From NCBI GenBank assembly GCA_900319345.1, contig ONNZ01000021.1, positions 1 to 64,000 of the forward strand: a stretch of DNA of 64,000 nt, in the 5' to 3' direction. The notes below the pieces were generated by a model. That model saw only the letters and a list, made by a program, of their open reading frames with translations. It was not told the origin of the DNA and ran no database searches. Of the stretch, positions 1-7,688 are shown piece after piece. The first letter of the stretch is position 1, and every line of letters starts with the position of its first letter. This DNA is from an uncultured Eubacteriales bacterium (GTDB lineage Bacteria; Bacillota; Clostridia; Christensenellales; CAG-138). The translations under genes and the position numbers were made by a program.

Positions 1-24
1 CCCGATTTCAACCTGAAATTAAAC

Positions 25-115
25 AGGAGTATGGCTCCTCTCCACGAAAAACCATACTCCATATGAGCTTTTCTTTTTCCGCCGCTTTTTCTTTTCACTG
101 AAAAGAAAAAGCGGC
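25..115. repeat. Composite palindrome (copy 1, left end cut by window)
   Basis: Two consecutive hairpins lie just past the 3' end of the CoA-transferase gene. The first pairs GGAGTATGG with CCATACTCC. The second is a 16-bp perfect stem, GCCGCTTTTTCTTTTC at 81-96 with its complement at 100-115. The second stem is identical to one at 20888-20923, so this is a member of a repeat family in this window. It may act as a terminator for the leftward gene, although no separate T-tract is seen. Confidence 0.75.
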
Positions 116-128
116 AAAAGAGGAGGTC

Positions 129-1463
129 TCACCGTTTATTCGACTGCCGCCAGATGTTCTGCTTTTCCGCGGCGGCGATGAGCTCCTCCCGGTAGGCCGG
201 GTGGGCGAGGTCCACCAGCATGGCCGCCCGCTCCCAGGTGGTCCGGCCGACGAGATTGCGGACGCCGTATTCCGTGACCACGTAGTAGGTTTCGCTCCGG
301 GGGGTGGTGACGATGTCGCCGCCGAAGTGGGGCACGATGCGGGAATGCATCTGCCCCTTCTTGTCCGTGAAGGTGGAGGTGAGGCAGATGAAGGCCTTGC
401 CGCCCTTCGATTTCGCCGCGCCGGTCATGAAGTCCAGCTGGCCGCCGGTGCCGGAGATGTGCCTCGTGCCGGAGCTTTCGGCGGACACCTGGCCGTAGAG
501 GTCCACGCTGATGCAGTTGTTGATGGCCACCATGTTGTCGATGGCGCCGATGAGCTCCGGGGAGTTCACGTATTCGAGGGGGCACACGGACAAACCCGGG
601 TTCCGGTCCATCCACTCGTAGAGCTTCCTGGTGCCGAAGGCCATGCCGAACATGCCCTTGTTCCGGTGCATGTTGTTCCGGGCGTTGGTCAGCTTCCCGG
701 CGGCGTACAGGTCGTAGTAGGCGTCGGAGCAGAGCTCGGTATGCATGGACAGATCCTTGAGGTCCGAGTTGGCGATCATATTGCCCACGGAGTTGGGCAT
801 GGACCCGATGCCCAGCTGCAAACAGGAGCCGTCCTTGATGTAGGGCACGATGCTGGCTGCGATCTTCCTGTCCAGCTCGCTGGGCTCGGCGATGGGCAGC
901 TCGAAGAGGGGCTCGTGCTCCCCCTCCACCACGTAGTCCACTTGGGAGATGTGGACCACTTCGTCAAAGCCCCCACAGAGCCAGGGCAGGTGCTCGTTCA
1001 CCTCCACGATGACGATGTCCGCCTTGTCGATGATGCCCTTGCTGACGCCGGTGGAGCAGCTCAGGTTGAAGTAGCCGTGCTTGTCCATGGGCGTGACGCT
1101 GACCATGGCCACGTTGACGGTGAGGAAGTGGGTGTAGTAGGGGACCACGTTGCGGAAGACCATGGGGATGAAGTTGCACAGGCCCCTGTCGCACAGGCTC
1201 CGCTCGTAGCCGGAGCAGTGCCAGGAGTTGTAGATGAAGTGCTCCCGGGTGGGGTCGTTCTCTACGGTCTCCAGCTTGTTGAAGATCAGGTTGCCCCGGA
1301 TCTTCACGTCGAACAGCTCGTCCCGCCGCTTGCTCAAAGCTCGGTCCAGCAGGATGGGGAAGCCCAGCTGGGAGGTGTAGTCGATCCAGTCGCCGCTTTT
1401 GACACACTGTACGGCCTGCTCCGGGGTCCGGAGCTTGCTTCTATACTCGCTGTAAAAGTCCAT
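129..1463 (-). CDS. Acetyl-CoA hydrolase/CoA-transferase family protein (butyryl-CoA:acetate CoA-transferase-like)
   Basis: A 444-residue cytoplasmic CoA-transferase of the acetyl-CoA hydrolase/4-hydroxybutyrate CoA-transferase family. These enzymes move CoA between acyl-CoA and acetate; in gut anaerobes the family includes the last step of butyrate formation. Glu243 in the HTEL motif is the expected CoA-ester-forming residue, and GGQLDF (340-345) is the family's glycine-rich CoA-binding loop. The reading frame extends six codons further to an ATG at 1481, but GGAAGGAG lies 6 bases before the ATG at 1463, so that start is chosen. The gene is monocistronic and reads away from a divergent ABC operon whose promoter overlaps its own. 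Substrate (butyryl-, 4-hydroxybutyryl- or propionyl-CoA) cannot be fixed from sequence. Confidence 0.88.
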   Translation of the reverse strand: MDFYSEYRSKLRTPEQAVQCVKSGDWIDYTSQLGFPILLDRALSKRRDELFDVKIRGNLIFNKLETVENDPTREHFIYNSWHCSGYERSLCDRGLCNFIPMVFRNVVPYYTHFLTVNVAMVSVTPMDKHGYFNLSCSTGVSKGIIDKADIVIVEVNEHLPWLCGGFDEVVHISQVDYVVEGEHEPLFELPIAEPSELDRKIAASIVPYIKDGSCLQLGIGSMPNSVGNMIANSDLKDLSMHTELCSDAYYDLYAAGKLTNARNNMHRNKGMFGMAFGTRKLYEWMDRNPGLSVCPLEYVNSPELIGAIDNMVAINNCISVDLYGQVSAESSGTRHISGTGGQLDFMTGAAKSKGGKAFICLTSTFTDKKGQMHSRIVPHFGGDIVTTPRSETYYVVTEYGVRNLVGRTTWERAAMLVDLAHPAYREELIAAAEKQNIWRQSNKR

Positions 1464-1495
1464 GGGGCACTCCTTCCGCATATTGAGATATTTTA

Positions 1496-1524
1496 ATTAT
1501 ATCATCCCACAAAGCCCTTGACAA
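1496..1524 (-). promoter_or_regulatory. Promoter of the CoA-transferase gene
   Basis: On the minus strand TTGTCA (1519-1524) and TATAAT (1496-1501) are 17 bp apart, 33 bases upstream of the chosen start. Its -35 box overlaps that of the opposite promoter by five bases. Confidence 0.7.
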
Positions 1525-1546
1525 TTCCATCCCGCCGGTATATTAT
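1518..1546 (+). promoter_or_regulatory. Promoter of the GntR-ABC operon
   Basis: TTGACA (1518-1523) and TATTAT (1541-1546) with a 17-bp spacer, about 40 bases before the ABC ATPase start. The -35 box shares bases with the divergent promoter's -35 box. Confidence 0.7.
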
Positions 1547-1576
1547 TGTGCATATCGAATATACACAATATGCACA
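1547..1576. promoter_or_regulatory. Probable operator of the GntR regulator
   Basis: Perfect inverted repeat TGTGCATAT (1547-1555) and ATATGCACA (1568-1576), 12 bp apart. It lies directly between the -10 box and the ribosome site of the ABC operon. The third gene of that operon encodes a YtrA-type GntR protein, so autorepression here is the natural inference. Confidence 0.6.
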
Positions 1577-1588
1577 AGGAGGAAAACC

Positions 1589-2452
1589 ATGCATCTGTTG
1601 GAAGTGCGGGACCTGGAGAAGCGGTATCCGACCTTTACGTTGGACAAGGTCAGCTTTTCCCTGGAGCCCGGATACATCATGGGCTTCATCGGCCGGAACG
1701 GGGCCGGGAAGACCACCACCATGAAGGCCATGCTGAACCTGATCCACCGGGACGGGGGAGAGGTGTTCGTGAACGGCCGGTCCTTCTTCGAGAACGAGCG
1801 GGCCTGCAAGGGCGAGATCGGTTTCGTCATGGGCGAGTTCGACTGCTACAAGAACGCCACCTTGAAGGCCATCACCGACGTGACCCGCCGCTTCTATCCC
1901 ACCTGGGACCAGGCGGCCTACGAGGACTACCTGCGCCGCTTCGCCCTGGTGGAGAGCAAGAAGGTGAAGGAGCTGTCCGCGGGCATGCGGGTGAAGTACG
2001 CCCTGGCCCTGGCCCTCAGCCACGACGCCAGGCTCCTGATCCTGGACGAGCCCACCAGCGGCCTGGACCCGGTGTCCCGGGACGACCTATTGGACGTGTT
2101 CCGGTCCGTCATCGAGGACGGCAGCCGCAGCATCCTCTTCTCCACCCACATCATCTCGGACCTGGAGAAGTGCGCGGACTACATCACCTACATCAAGGGC
2201 GGCAAGGTCCTCTCTTCCACGGACATGCTCACCTTTAGGGAGAGCTACCGGCTGGTGTCAGGGGACCGGGAGCACCTGGAGGTGCGCCGGCCCAAGCTCA
2301 TCGGGTGCAAGGAGCACGCCTTCGGGTTCACGGGCCTCATCCGGGCCGAGGACGAGGCGGCCTTTAGAAGCTGCAAGATCGCCCCGGCGGATCTCGAATC
2401 CATCATGATCTACACCGAACAGGAGGAAAGCCATGAAACAGCTTCTTTATAA
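1589..2452 (+). CDS. ABC transporter ATP-binding protein (YtrB/BcrA type)
   Basis: A 287-residue ABC ATPase. Walker A GRNGAGKTT is at residues 35-43, followed by an LSAGMR signature and the Walker B LLILDEP. It would couple ATP hydrolysis to the permease encoded next, with which it overlaps by 20 bases. AAGGAGG lies 7 bases before the ATG. The order ATPase-permease-GntR is that of ytr-like cell-envelope or antibiotic-stress operons; here GntR is last rather than first. Substrate unknown. Confidence 0.88.
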   Translation: MHLLEVRDLEKRYPTFTLDKVSFSLEPGYIMGFIGRNGAGKTTTMKAMLNLIHRDGGEVFVNGRSFFENERACKGEIGFVMGEFDCYKNATLKAITDVTRRFYPTWDQAAYEDYLRRFALVESKKVKELSAGMRVKYALALALSHDARLLILDEPTSGLDPVSRDDLLDVFRSVIEDGSRSILFSTHIISDLEKCADYITYIKGGKVLSSTDMLTFRESYRLVSGDREHLEVRRPKLIGCKEHAFGFTGLIRAEDEAAFRSCKIAPADLESIMIYTEQEESHETASL

Positions 2453-3113
2453 GGAATACAAACTGTGCCTGGTGAGCATGGTGCCCATCTTCTACCTCTT
2501 CGCCCTCATGCTCCTCATCCCCAACTACCCCTATCTGGTGGCGGCCTTCTTCACCTGCAACAGCATCTTCTTCCTCTTCAAGCAGAGCGTGGTCAACGGG
2601 GACCTCCTGTTCACCACCCTGCTGCCTGTGGCCAAGGGGGACGTGGTCCGCGCCCGGGTCCGGTTCGTGGTGATCATCCAGATGATCATGTTCCTGCTGT
2701 TCATCCCCCTGTGCTACGCGAACCACCTGCTGGTCCCCCGCAATCCGGCGGGCACCGACGGGAGTTTGACGTTCCTCGCCGCGGCGCTGGTCCTCTTCAC
2801 CATCTTCAACGGCACCTTCCTCCCCGGCTTCTACAAGAACGAGCAGAAGATGGATAAACTCTTTTTGATCAGCCTCATAGCCGTGTTCGGCTGGATCATC
2901 CTGTGGGAGGGCTTTATGATCACCGCGGGGGCCGCCGAAAGGCTCGTGCCCTTCTTCGCCTGGGTGGAGACGCATCTCGATTGCTGGCCCGCCACCTCCG
3001 AAGCCTGGACCGTCCAACTCATCGCCCTCGCCATAGGCGCCCTGGTCTACGTCGTAGGGAATATCCTCATCACCCGCCGGGCCGTGGCCGTCTTCGAACG
3101 GGTGGACCTTTGA
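2433..3113 (+). CDS. ABC-2 type permease
   Basis: A 226-residue integral membrane protein with about six hydrophobic helices, including an N-terminal pair around residues 9-45 and a C-terminal helix at about 195-215. It has the size and layout of ABC2_membrane_5-like permeases that pair with GntR-linked ATPases. AGGAGG precedes the ATG, and the start lies inside the ATPase gene, suggesting translational coupling. It most likely forms an exporter or resistance complex with the upstream ATPase; the substrate is not evident. Confidence 0.75.
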   Translation: MKQLLYKEYKLCLVSMVPIFYLFALMLLIPNYPYLVAAFFTCNSIFFLFKQSVVNGDLLFTTLLPVAKGDVVRARVRFVVIIQMIMFLLFIPLCYANHLLVPRNPAGTDGSLTFLAAALVLFTIFNGTFLPGFYKNEQKMDKLFLISLIAVFGWIILWEGFMITAGAAERLVPFFAWVETHLDCWPATSEAWTVQLIALAIGALVYVVGNILITRRAVAVFERVDL

Positions 3114-3490
3114 TGGACCTGGTGCTCACAGGGAGCTCCCCCCTCCCCATCTACCGGCAGCTCTTCGACCAGCTCTGCGCCCAGATCCTGGACGGGCGCT
3201 TGAAGAGCGGTGACGCCCTGCCCCCCATCCGCACGGTGGCCAGGGAGCTCAGTATCAGCGTCATCCCCGTGAAGCGGGCCTGGGAGGAGCTGGAATCGGC
3301 GGGCTTCATCGAGAGCTTCGTGGGCCGGGGGTGCTTCATCGCGCCCATGAGCGCCGACAAGCTCCAGCGCCTCAAGCGGGAGATGGCCGCCGACAAGCTC
3401 TCCGACGCCGCGGCCTGCTGCCGGGGCCTGGGCCTGACCCTACAGGAGGCGGAGGCCTTGCTCAGGGAGGCGTGGGGGTCGAAAGAGTGA
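3113..3490 (+). CDS. GntR family transcriptional regulator (YtrA-like)
   Basis: A 125-residue repressor-type protein. The N-terminal winged helix spans about residues 9-75, with the conserved core LPPIRTVARELSIS and a following wing. A short helical tail replaces the large effector domain, typical of the YtrA subfamily. The ATG overlaps the permease stop codon (TGATG). The product probably binds the inverted repeat at 1547-1576. The stop codon lies within the first GTGATG unit of a hairpin array, so the repeat sets the C-terminus. Confidence 0.85.
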   Translation: MDLVLTGSSPLPIYRQLFDQLCAQILDGRLKSGDALPPIRTVARELSISVIPVKRAWEELESAGFIESFVGRGCFIAPMSADKLQRLKREMAADKLSDAAACCRGLGLTLQEAEALLREAWGSKE

Positions 3491-3598
3491 TGTTGGTGCT
3501 GGCGCACCAGTGATGTTGGGCTTCGCCCAGTGATGCACCGCTGCGCGGCGTGATGTATGGACGCCCGGCGGCCAAGATATCGTGCGCAGCATCACTTT
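3487..3598. repeat. GTGATG-linked hairpin array
   Basis: Four GTGATG linkers separate short self-complementary modules such as TGGTGCtgGCGCACCA, TGGGCttcGCCCA and ACCGCtGCGCGGC, and the array closes with an inverted linker ATCAC. Two modules recur, on the opposite strand, in the array at 33868-34050. Function unknown. It follows directly on the GntR coding sequence. Confidence 0.75.
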
Positions 3599-3601
3599 GT
3601 C

Positions 3602-3630
3602 TTGACGCTCCTTTCAAAACGTGATACCCT
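3602..3630 (+). promoter_or_regulatory. Possible promoter of the MATE gene
   Basis: TTGACG (3602-3607) and TACCCT (3625-3630) with 17-bp spacing. The -10 box is weak, so this is tentative. Confidence 0.4.
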
Positions 3631-3690
3631 GTCCATAGCACCTCTGAACCCAAGCGGTCAGGGGATTTTTGAAATGGGGGCAGGGGAGAG

Positions 3691-5091
3691 ATGGACGCCC
3701 GGGCCGACAAGTTCACGCGCATGACCACCCAGCCGGTGAAGAAGCTGATCCTTCGCCTGGCGGGCCCCACCATCGCCTCCATGCTGATCTCCTCCCTGTA
3801 CAACATGGCGGACACCTTCTTCGTGGGCCGCATCGGCACCTTCGCCACGGCGGGCGTGGGCCTGATCTTCCCCCTGATGACCGTCATGCAGGCCTTCGGC
3901 TTCTTCTTCGGCCAGGGCTCCGGCAACTACGTGTCCCGGGCCCTGGGGGCCAACAGGATCGAGGACGGGGAGAAGATGGCCGCCACGGGCTTCTTCTGCG
4001 CCTTGGGCATGGGCGCCCTGATCCTGGGCGCGGGCCAGCTCTTCGCCGCCCCCGTGCTGCGCATCCTGGGGGCGGACACCGCCCGGGTAGCCCAGGAGAC
4101 CGTGGACCACGCCCGGGCCTACTATACGACCCTCCTGTTCGGCGCGCCCTTCGTCCTCTCCTCCTGCGTATTGAACAACCAGATGCGCTTCCAGGGCAAC
4201 GCCTTCTTCTCCATGATCGGCCTGGTGTCTGGGGCCATATTGAACATCGGTCTCGATCCCCTGTTCATCTTCGTGTTCGACATGGGCGTCATGGGTGCCG
4301 CCGCCGCCACGGTGGTGAGCCAGGCATTCAGCTTCTGCGTGCTGTATCTCGGGACCCTCCGGAGCGACACGTTGAAGATCAAACTGAAGAACCTGACCCC
4401 CAACGCCCACTATCTGGGCAACATCGTAGCCGGGGGCCTGCCCTCCCTCCTCCGGCAGGGGTTGGGGAGCGTGGCCACCCTGTGCCTCAATGCCGCGGCC
4501 GCGGCCGCGGTGCCCCTCGCCCAGGCGGACGCCGCCATCGCCGCCTTCTCCGTGGTGAGCCGGGTCATGTTCTTCACCTTCTCCGCCCTGCTGGGCTTCG
4601 GCCAGGGGTTCCAGCCCGTCTGCGGCTACAACTGGGGCGCCCGGAAGTTCGACCGGGTCCGGGAGGGGTATCTGTTCTGCATTCAGGTCGGCGTCACGGC
4701 CCTGCTGCTCATCTCCACCTGCACCTTTCTCTTCGCCCGGCCCATCGTGTCCCTGTTCCGGGACGATCCGGAGGTCATCCGCATGGGCGCCATCGCCATG
4801 CGGTGCCAAAGCTGCTCCCTGCCCCTTATGGCCGTGGTGGCCTCCTCCAACATGCTCTTCCAGACTGCGGGCAAGCCCGTCCGGGCCACGATCCTGGCCA
4901 TCGCCCGCCAGGGCATGGTGTTCATCCCCTGCGTGCTGCTGCTGCCCCGGGTCATCGATCCGGCCATCTGGGGGGTGTATCTGGCCCAGCCCATCGCGGA
5001 TTTCATCACCTTCCTGGTGGCCCTCCCCATGGTCGTCCACATCCTGAAGCAGTTCAAAAAGGCCATGGCCGACCCGGACTTCACCCCGTAA
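3691..5091 (+). CDS. MATE family efflux transporter
   Basis: A 466-residue polytopic protein of the multidrug and toxic compound extrusion family, with about 12 hydrophobic segments in two homologous halves. The typical opening near residues 24-50 (LAGPTIASMLISSLYNMADT) and an early GQGSGNY motif are present. Such proteins export cationic drugs or metabolites using Na+ or H+ gradients. GGGGAGAG sits immediately before the ATG. It appears monocistronic and is separated from the GntR operon by the hairpin array. Substrate not predictable. Confidence 0.9.
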   Translation: MDARADKFTRMTTQPVKKLILRLAGPTIASMLISSLYNMADTFFVGRIGTFATAGVGLIFPLMTVMQAFGFFFGQGSGNYVSRALGANRIEDGEKMAATGFFCALGMGALILGAGQLFAAPVLRILGADTARVAQETVDHARAYYTTLLFGAPFVLSSCVLNNQMRFQGNAFFSMIGLVSGAILNIGLDPLFIFVFDMGVMGAAAATVVSQAFSFCVLYLGTLRSDTLKIKLKNLTPNAHYLGNIVAGGLPSLLRQGLGSVATLCLNAAAAAAVPLAQADAAIAAFSVVSRVMFFTFSALLGFGQGFQPVCGYNWGARKFDRVREGYLFCIQVGVTALLLISTCTFLFARPIVSLFRDDPEVIRMGAIAMRCQSCSLPLMAVVASSNMLFQTAGKPVRATILAIARQGMVFIPCVLLLPRVIDPAIWGVYLAQPIADFITFLVALPMVVHILKQFKKAMADPDFTP

Positions 5092-5095
5092 CTTT

Positions 5096-5109
5096 GTTGC
5101 CGTGGCAAC
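5096..5109. promoter_or_regulatory. Short inverted repeat upstream of the importer operon
   Basis: GTTGCC-gt-GGCAAC, starting five bases after the MATE stop codon and about 23 bases upstream of a TATAAT (5132-5137). It could be an operator or a remnant terminator; no T-tract follows. Confidence 0.3.
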
Positions 5110-5140
5110 ATATTAAACGGAGGGAACTGGCTATAATAGC

Positions 5141-5160
5141 TCTGCATCCGAAGATGCAGA
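5141..5160 (+). promoter_or_regulatory. Leader hairpin before the solute-binding lipoprotein gene
   Basis: TCTGCATC-cgaa-GATGCAGA forms an 8-bp stem with a CGAA tetraloop. It sits between the TATAAT at 5132-5137 and the ribosome site AGAAGGA. It may stabilise the transcript or tune translation. Confidence 0.5.
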
Positions 5161-5176
5161 AAGAAGGACTATCCAA

Positions 5177-6283
5177 ATGAAGAAATATATGTCTCTCCTG
5201 TTGGCCGTGCTGATGCTGGCCGCTCTGTTCACCGGCTGCGCCAAGCGGGCCGCCGAGCCCGCCCCCACCGAAGCCCCGAAGGCGGAGGCGAAGGCCACAG
5301 AAGCCCCTCAGGCCGAGGTGAAGCCCACGGTCGCCCCCACCGCGGAGCCCACGGCTGAACCCACCGCCGAGCCTACGGCGGAGCCCACCCCCGAGCCCGT
5401 GACCATGCGCCTGGGCGGCCTCAAGGGGCCCACCACCATGGGCATGGTGAAGCTTCTCAGCGACAGCGACGCGGGCGCTACCGCCAACACCTACGAGTAC
5501 ACCATCGCGGCCGCCGCCGACGAGCTGACCCCCAAGCTCCTGAAGGGCGAGCTCGACATGCTGGCTCTGCCCGTGAACGCCGGCTCCGTCCTCTACAACA
5601 AGTCCAACGGCGGCGTGACCATGCTGGCCGTGAACACCCTGGGCGTGCTCTACATCCTGGAGAAGGGCGGCGAAACCGTCCAGTCCGTGGCGGACCTGAA
5701 GGGCAAGACCATCTACGCCACCGGCAAGGGCACCACCCCCGAGTACGCCCTGGCCTACCTGCTCAGCAAGAACGGCCTCGACATCGCCACCGACGTCACC
5801 ATGGAGTGGAAGAGCGAGCCCACCGAGGTGGTGGCGCAGCTCGCCAAGGAGGAGAGCGCCGTGGCCATGATGCCCCAGCCCTTCGTCACCGTGGCCAAGG
5901 GCAAGGTGGAGGGGCTCCGGGTGGCCCTGGACATGACCAAGGAATGGGCCGCCGCGGGCGACACCCTCATCACCGCGGGCCTCATCGTCCGCACCGCCTT
6001 CTTGAACGAGCATCCTGAGGCCGTCAAGGTGTTCCTGGAGGAGTACGCCGCCTCCACCGCCTACGCCAACGAGCATCCCGCCGAGGCCGCCGTGCTGGTG
6101 GAGCAGTTCATCGGCGTGAAGGCCGCCATCGCGGAGAAGGCTATCCCCGCCTGCAACATCGTCTGCGTCACCGGCGAGGAGATGAAGCAGGCCGCCCAAG
6201 GGTACCTCCAGGTGCTGTTCGATCTCAATCCCAAGGCTGTGGGCGGCGCCCTGCCGGCTGACGACTTCTACTATCTGCCGTGA
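5177..6283 (+). CDS. ABC transporter substrate-binding lipoprotein (NMT1/SsuA-like)
   Basis: A 368-residue exported lipoprotein. A signal peptide ends in a lipobox with Cys at residue 22 (LFTGC). A low-complexity linker of Ala-Glu-Pro-Thr repeats follows to about residue 74, then a periplasmic-binding-protein fold of the NMT1/THI5-like class. It should capture a small ligand outside the membrane for the permease and ATPase encoded next; the three genes overlap as GTGA and ATGATG junctions. Family members bind sulfonates, nitrate, thiamine precursors and other compounds; nothing here selects one. Confidence 0.8.
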   Translation: MKKYMSLLLAVLMLAALFTGCAKRAAEPAPTEAPKAEAKATEAPQAEVKPTVAPTAEPTAEPTAEPTAEPTPEPVTMRLGGLKGPTTMGMVKLLSDSDAGATANTYEYTIAAAADELTPKLLKGELDMLALPVNAGSVLYNKSNGGVTMLAVNTLGVLYILEKGGETVQSVADLKGKTIYATGKGTTPEYALAYLLSKNGLDIATDVTMEWKSEPTEVVAQLAKEESAVAMMPQPFVTVAKGKVEGLRVALDMTKEWAAAGDTLITAGLIVRTAFLNEHPEAVKVFLEEYAASTAYANEHPAEAAVLVEQFIGVKAAIAEKAIPACNIVCVTGEEMKQAAQGYLQVLFDLNPKAVGGALPADDFYYLP

Positions 6284-7041
6284 AGGAACTGCTGAAACAG
6301 AGATCCATACAGAAGATCTTGTCCGTAGCTCTCGCCCTGCTCCTATGGCAGGCGGGAGCTATGGCTTTGGACCTCCATCTGCTGCTGGTGACGCCCCTGG
6401 AGGTGGTGAAGCGGCTCTTCACCCTGGTGCTTGAAAACGACTTCTGGCGGACCCTCCTCTTCTCCTTCAGCCGGATCGTGCTGGGGTTCGCCCTGGCCTT
6501 CGCCCTGGGGTGCCTGTTGGGGGTGCTGTCAGGAAAGTGGCCCCTGCTCGAGACCCTGCTCTGGCCCTACGTCATCACCATCAAGACCGTGCCCGTGGCC
6601 TCCTTCATCATCATCAGCCTGATCTTTTTCTCGGCCAGGCAGCTGTCCACCTTCATCTCCTTCCTCATGGTGTTTCCCGTGATCTATTCGAACGTCCTGG
6701 AGGGCATCCGCAGCACGGACAGGGAGCTGTTGGAGATGGGGCAGGTGTTCCACATCCCCTGGGGGCGGCGGCTCGGGTATATCTACCTGCCTCACCTGAA
6801 GCCCTTTCTGTTCTCCGCCTGCTCGGTGGCCCTGGGCATGAGCTGGAAGTCCGGCGTGGCGGCGGAGGTCATCGGCGTGGCCGCCGGGTCCATCGGCGAG
6901 AAGCTGTACGAGTCCAAGGTGTACTTCATGACTGAGGATCTCTTGGCCTGGACCGTGGTCATCGTGCTGGTCTCCGTCCTCTTTGAAAAGCTGTTCCTGC
7001 GGCTCATGAAGGCGGCCTTCGACCGCTGGGAGGCCCGATGA
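6280..7041 (+). CDS. ABC transporter permease (SsuC/TauC-like)
   Basis: A 253-residue inner-membrane permease with about six helices of the BPD_transp_1 type. The cytoplasmic coupling region around residues 160-205 contains the EAA-like loop (VFHIPWGRRLGYIYLPHL). The start is GTG, overlapping the TGA of the binding-protein gene. It forms the translocation channel with the binding lipoprotein upstream and the ATPase downstream. Confidence 0.85.
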   Translation: MKELLKQRSIQKILSVALALLLWQAGAMALDLHLLLVTPLEVVKRLFTLVLENDFWRTLLFSFSRIVLGFALAFALGCLLGVLSGKWPLLETLLWPYVITIKTVPVASFIIISLIFFSARQLSTFISFLMVFPVIYSNVLEGIRSTDRELLEMGQVFHIPWGRRLGYIYLPHLKPFLFSACSVALGMSWKSGVAAEVIGVAAGSIGEKLYESKVYFMTEDLLAWTVVIVLVSVLFEKLFLRLMKAAFDRWEAR

Positions 7042-7610
7042 TGGATATCGTGATCGACAACCTCACCAAGTCCTACGGCGATAAGTTGGCCCTGCCCCCC
7101 TTCTCCGCTAAACTGGGGGCGGGGGAGCGGGTGTGCCTGCTGGGCCAGTCCGGCTGCGGGAAGACCACCCTGCTGCGGCTGCTGCTGGGCCTGGAAGCGC
7201 CTACGGGCGGCCGGGTGACGGGGCTCCCCGACCGGATCAGCGCCGTCTTCCAGGAGGATCGGCTGTGCCCCTCCTTCTCCGCCGTGACCAACGTGTCCCT
7301 GGCTCTGGGCCGCCAGGTATCGAAAGGGGAGATCGTGGCCCTGCTCACGGACCTGGGCCTGGGCGACGCCCTCACTAAGCCCGTCCGGGAGCTGAGCGGG
7401 GGCATGCAGCGGCGGGTGGCCATCGCTCGGAGCCTCCTCATGCCGGCGGACCTGTACCTGATGGACGAGCCCTTCAAGGGCCTCGACGAGGACACCCGCC
7501 GGACCGTCATGGACCTGGTCCTTGATCGCACCCGGGGCAAGACCCTGCTGGCGATCACCCACGACCCGGAGGAAGCATCGTACCTGGGCGGCCGAGTGAT
7601 ACGCATGTGA
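7038..7610 (+). CDS. ABC transporter ATP-binding protein (SsuB/TauB-like, short)
   Basis: A 190-residue ATPase with Walker A GQSGCGKTT at about residues 35-43, an LSGGMQRR signature and Walker B LYLMDEP. It is shorter than usual SsuB/TauB proteins (about 240-260), because the segments before the Q-loop and after the H-loop are compact; the core motifs are intact. It starts at ATGATG overlapping the permease stop and is followed by a strong terminator, closing the three-gene importer operon. Confidence 0.85.
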   Translation: MMDIVIDNLTKSYGDKLALPPFSAKLGAGERVCLLGQSGCGKTTLLRLLLGLEAPTGGRVTGLPDRISAVFQEDRLCPSFSAVTNVSLALGRQVSKGEIVALLTDLGLGDALTKPVRELSGGMQRRVAIARSLLMPADLYLMDEPFKGLDEDTRRTVMDLVLDRTRGKTLLAITHDPEEASYLGGRVIRM

Positions 7611-7625
7611 GAAACCAAATCTATC

Positions 7626-7656
7626 AAGCTCAAGGCCTTTTGCCTTGAGCTTTTTT
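7626..7656 (+). terminator. Intrinsic terminator of the importer operon
   Basis: An 11-bp stem AAGCTCAAGGC / GCCTTGAGCTT followed by six T residues, 15 bases after the ATPase stop codon. Confidence 0.9.
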
Positions 7657-7688
7657 CGTGCTTGGTGTATGATATACTAAATTAAGGA

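Noticed and set aside
201..1496. A 431-codon open frame opposite the CoA-transferase, and many similar long frames antisense to genes throughout the window
   Set aside because: They are rich in Gly, Ala, Arg, His and Pro, lack ribosome sites and domains, and arise because high-GC coding strands leave few stop codons on the other strand.
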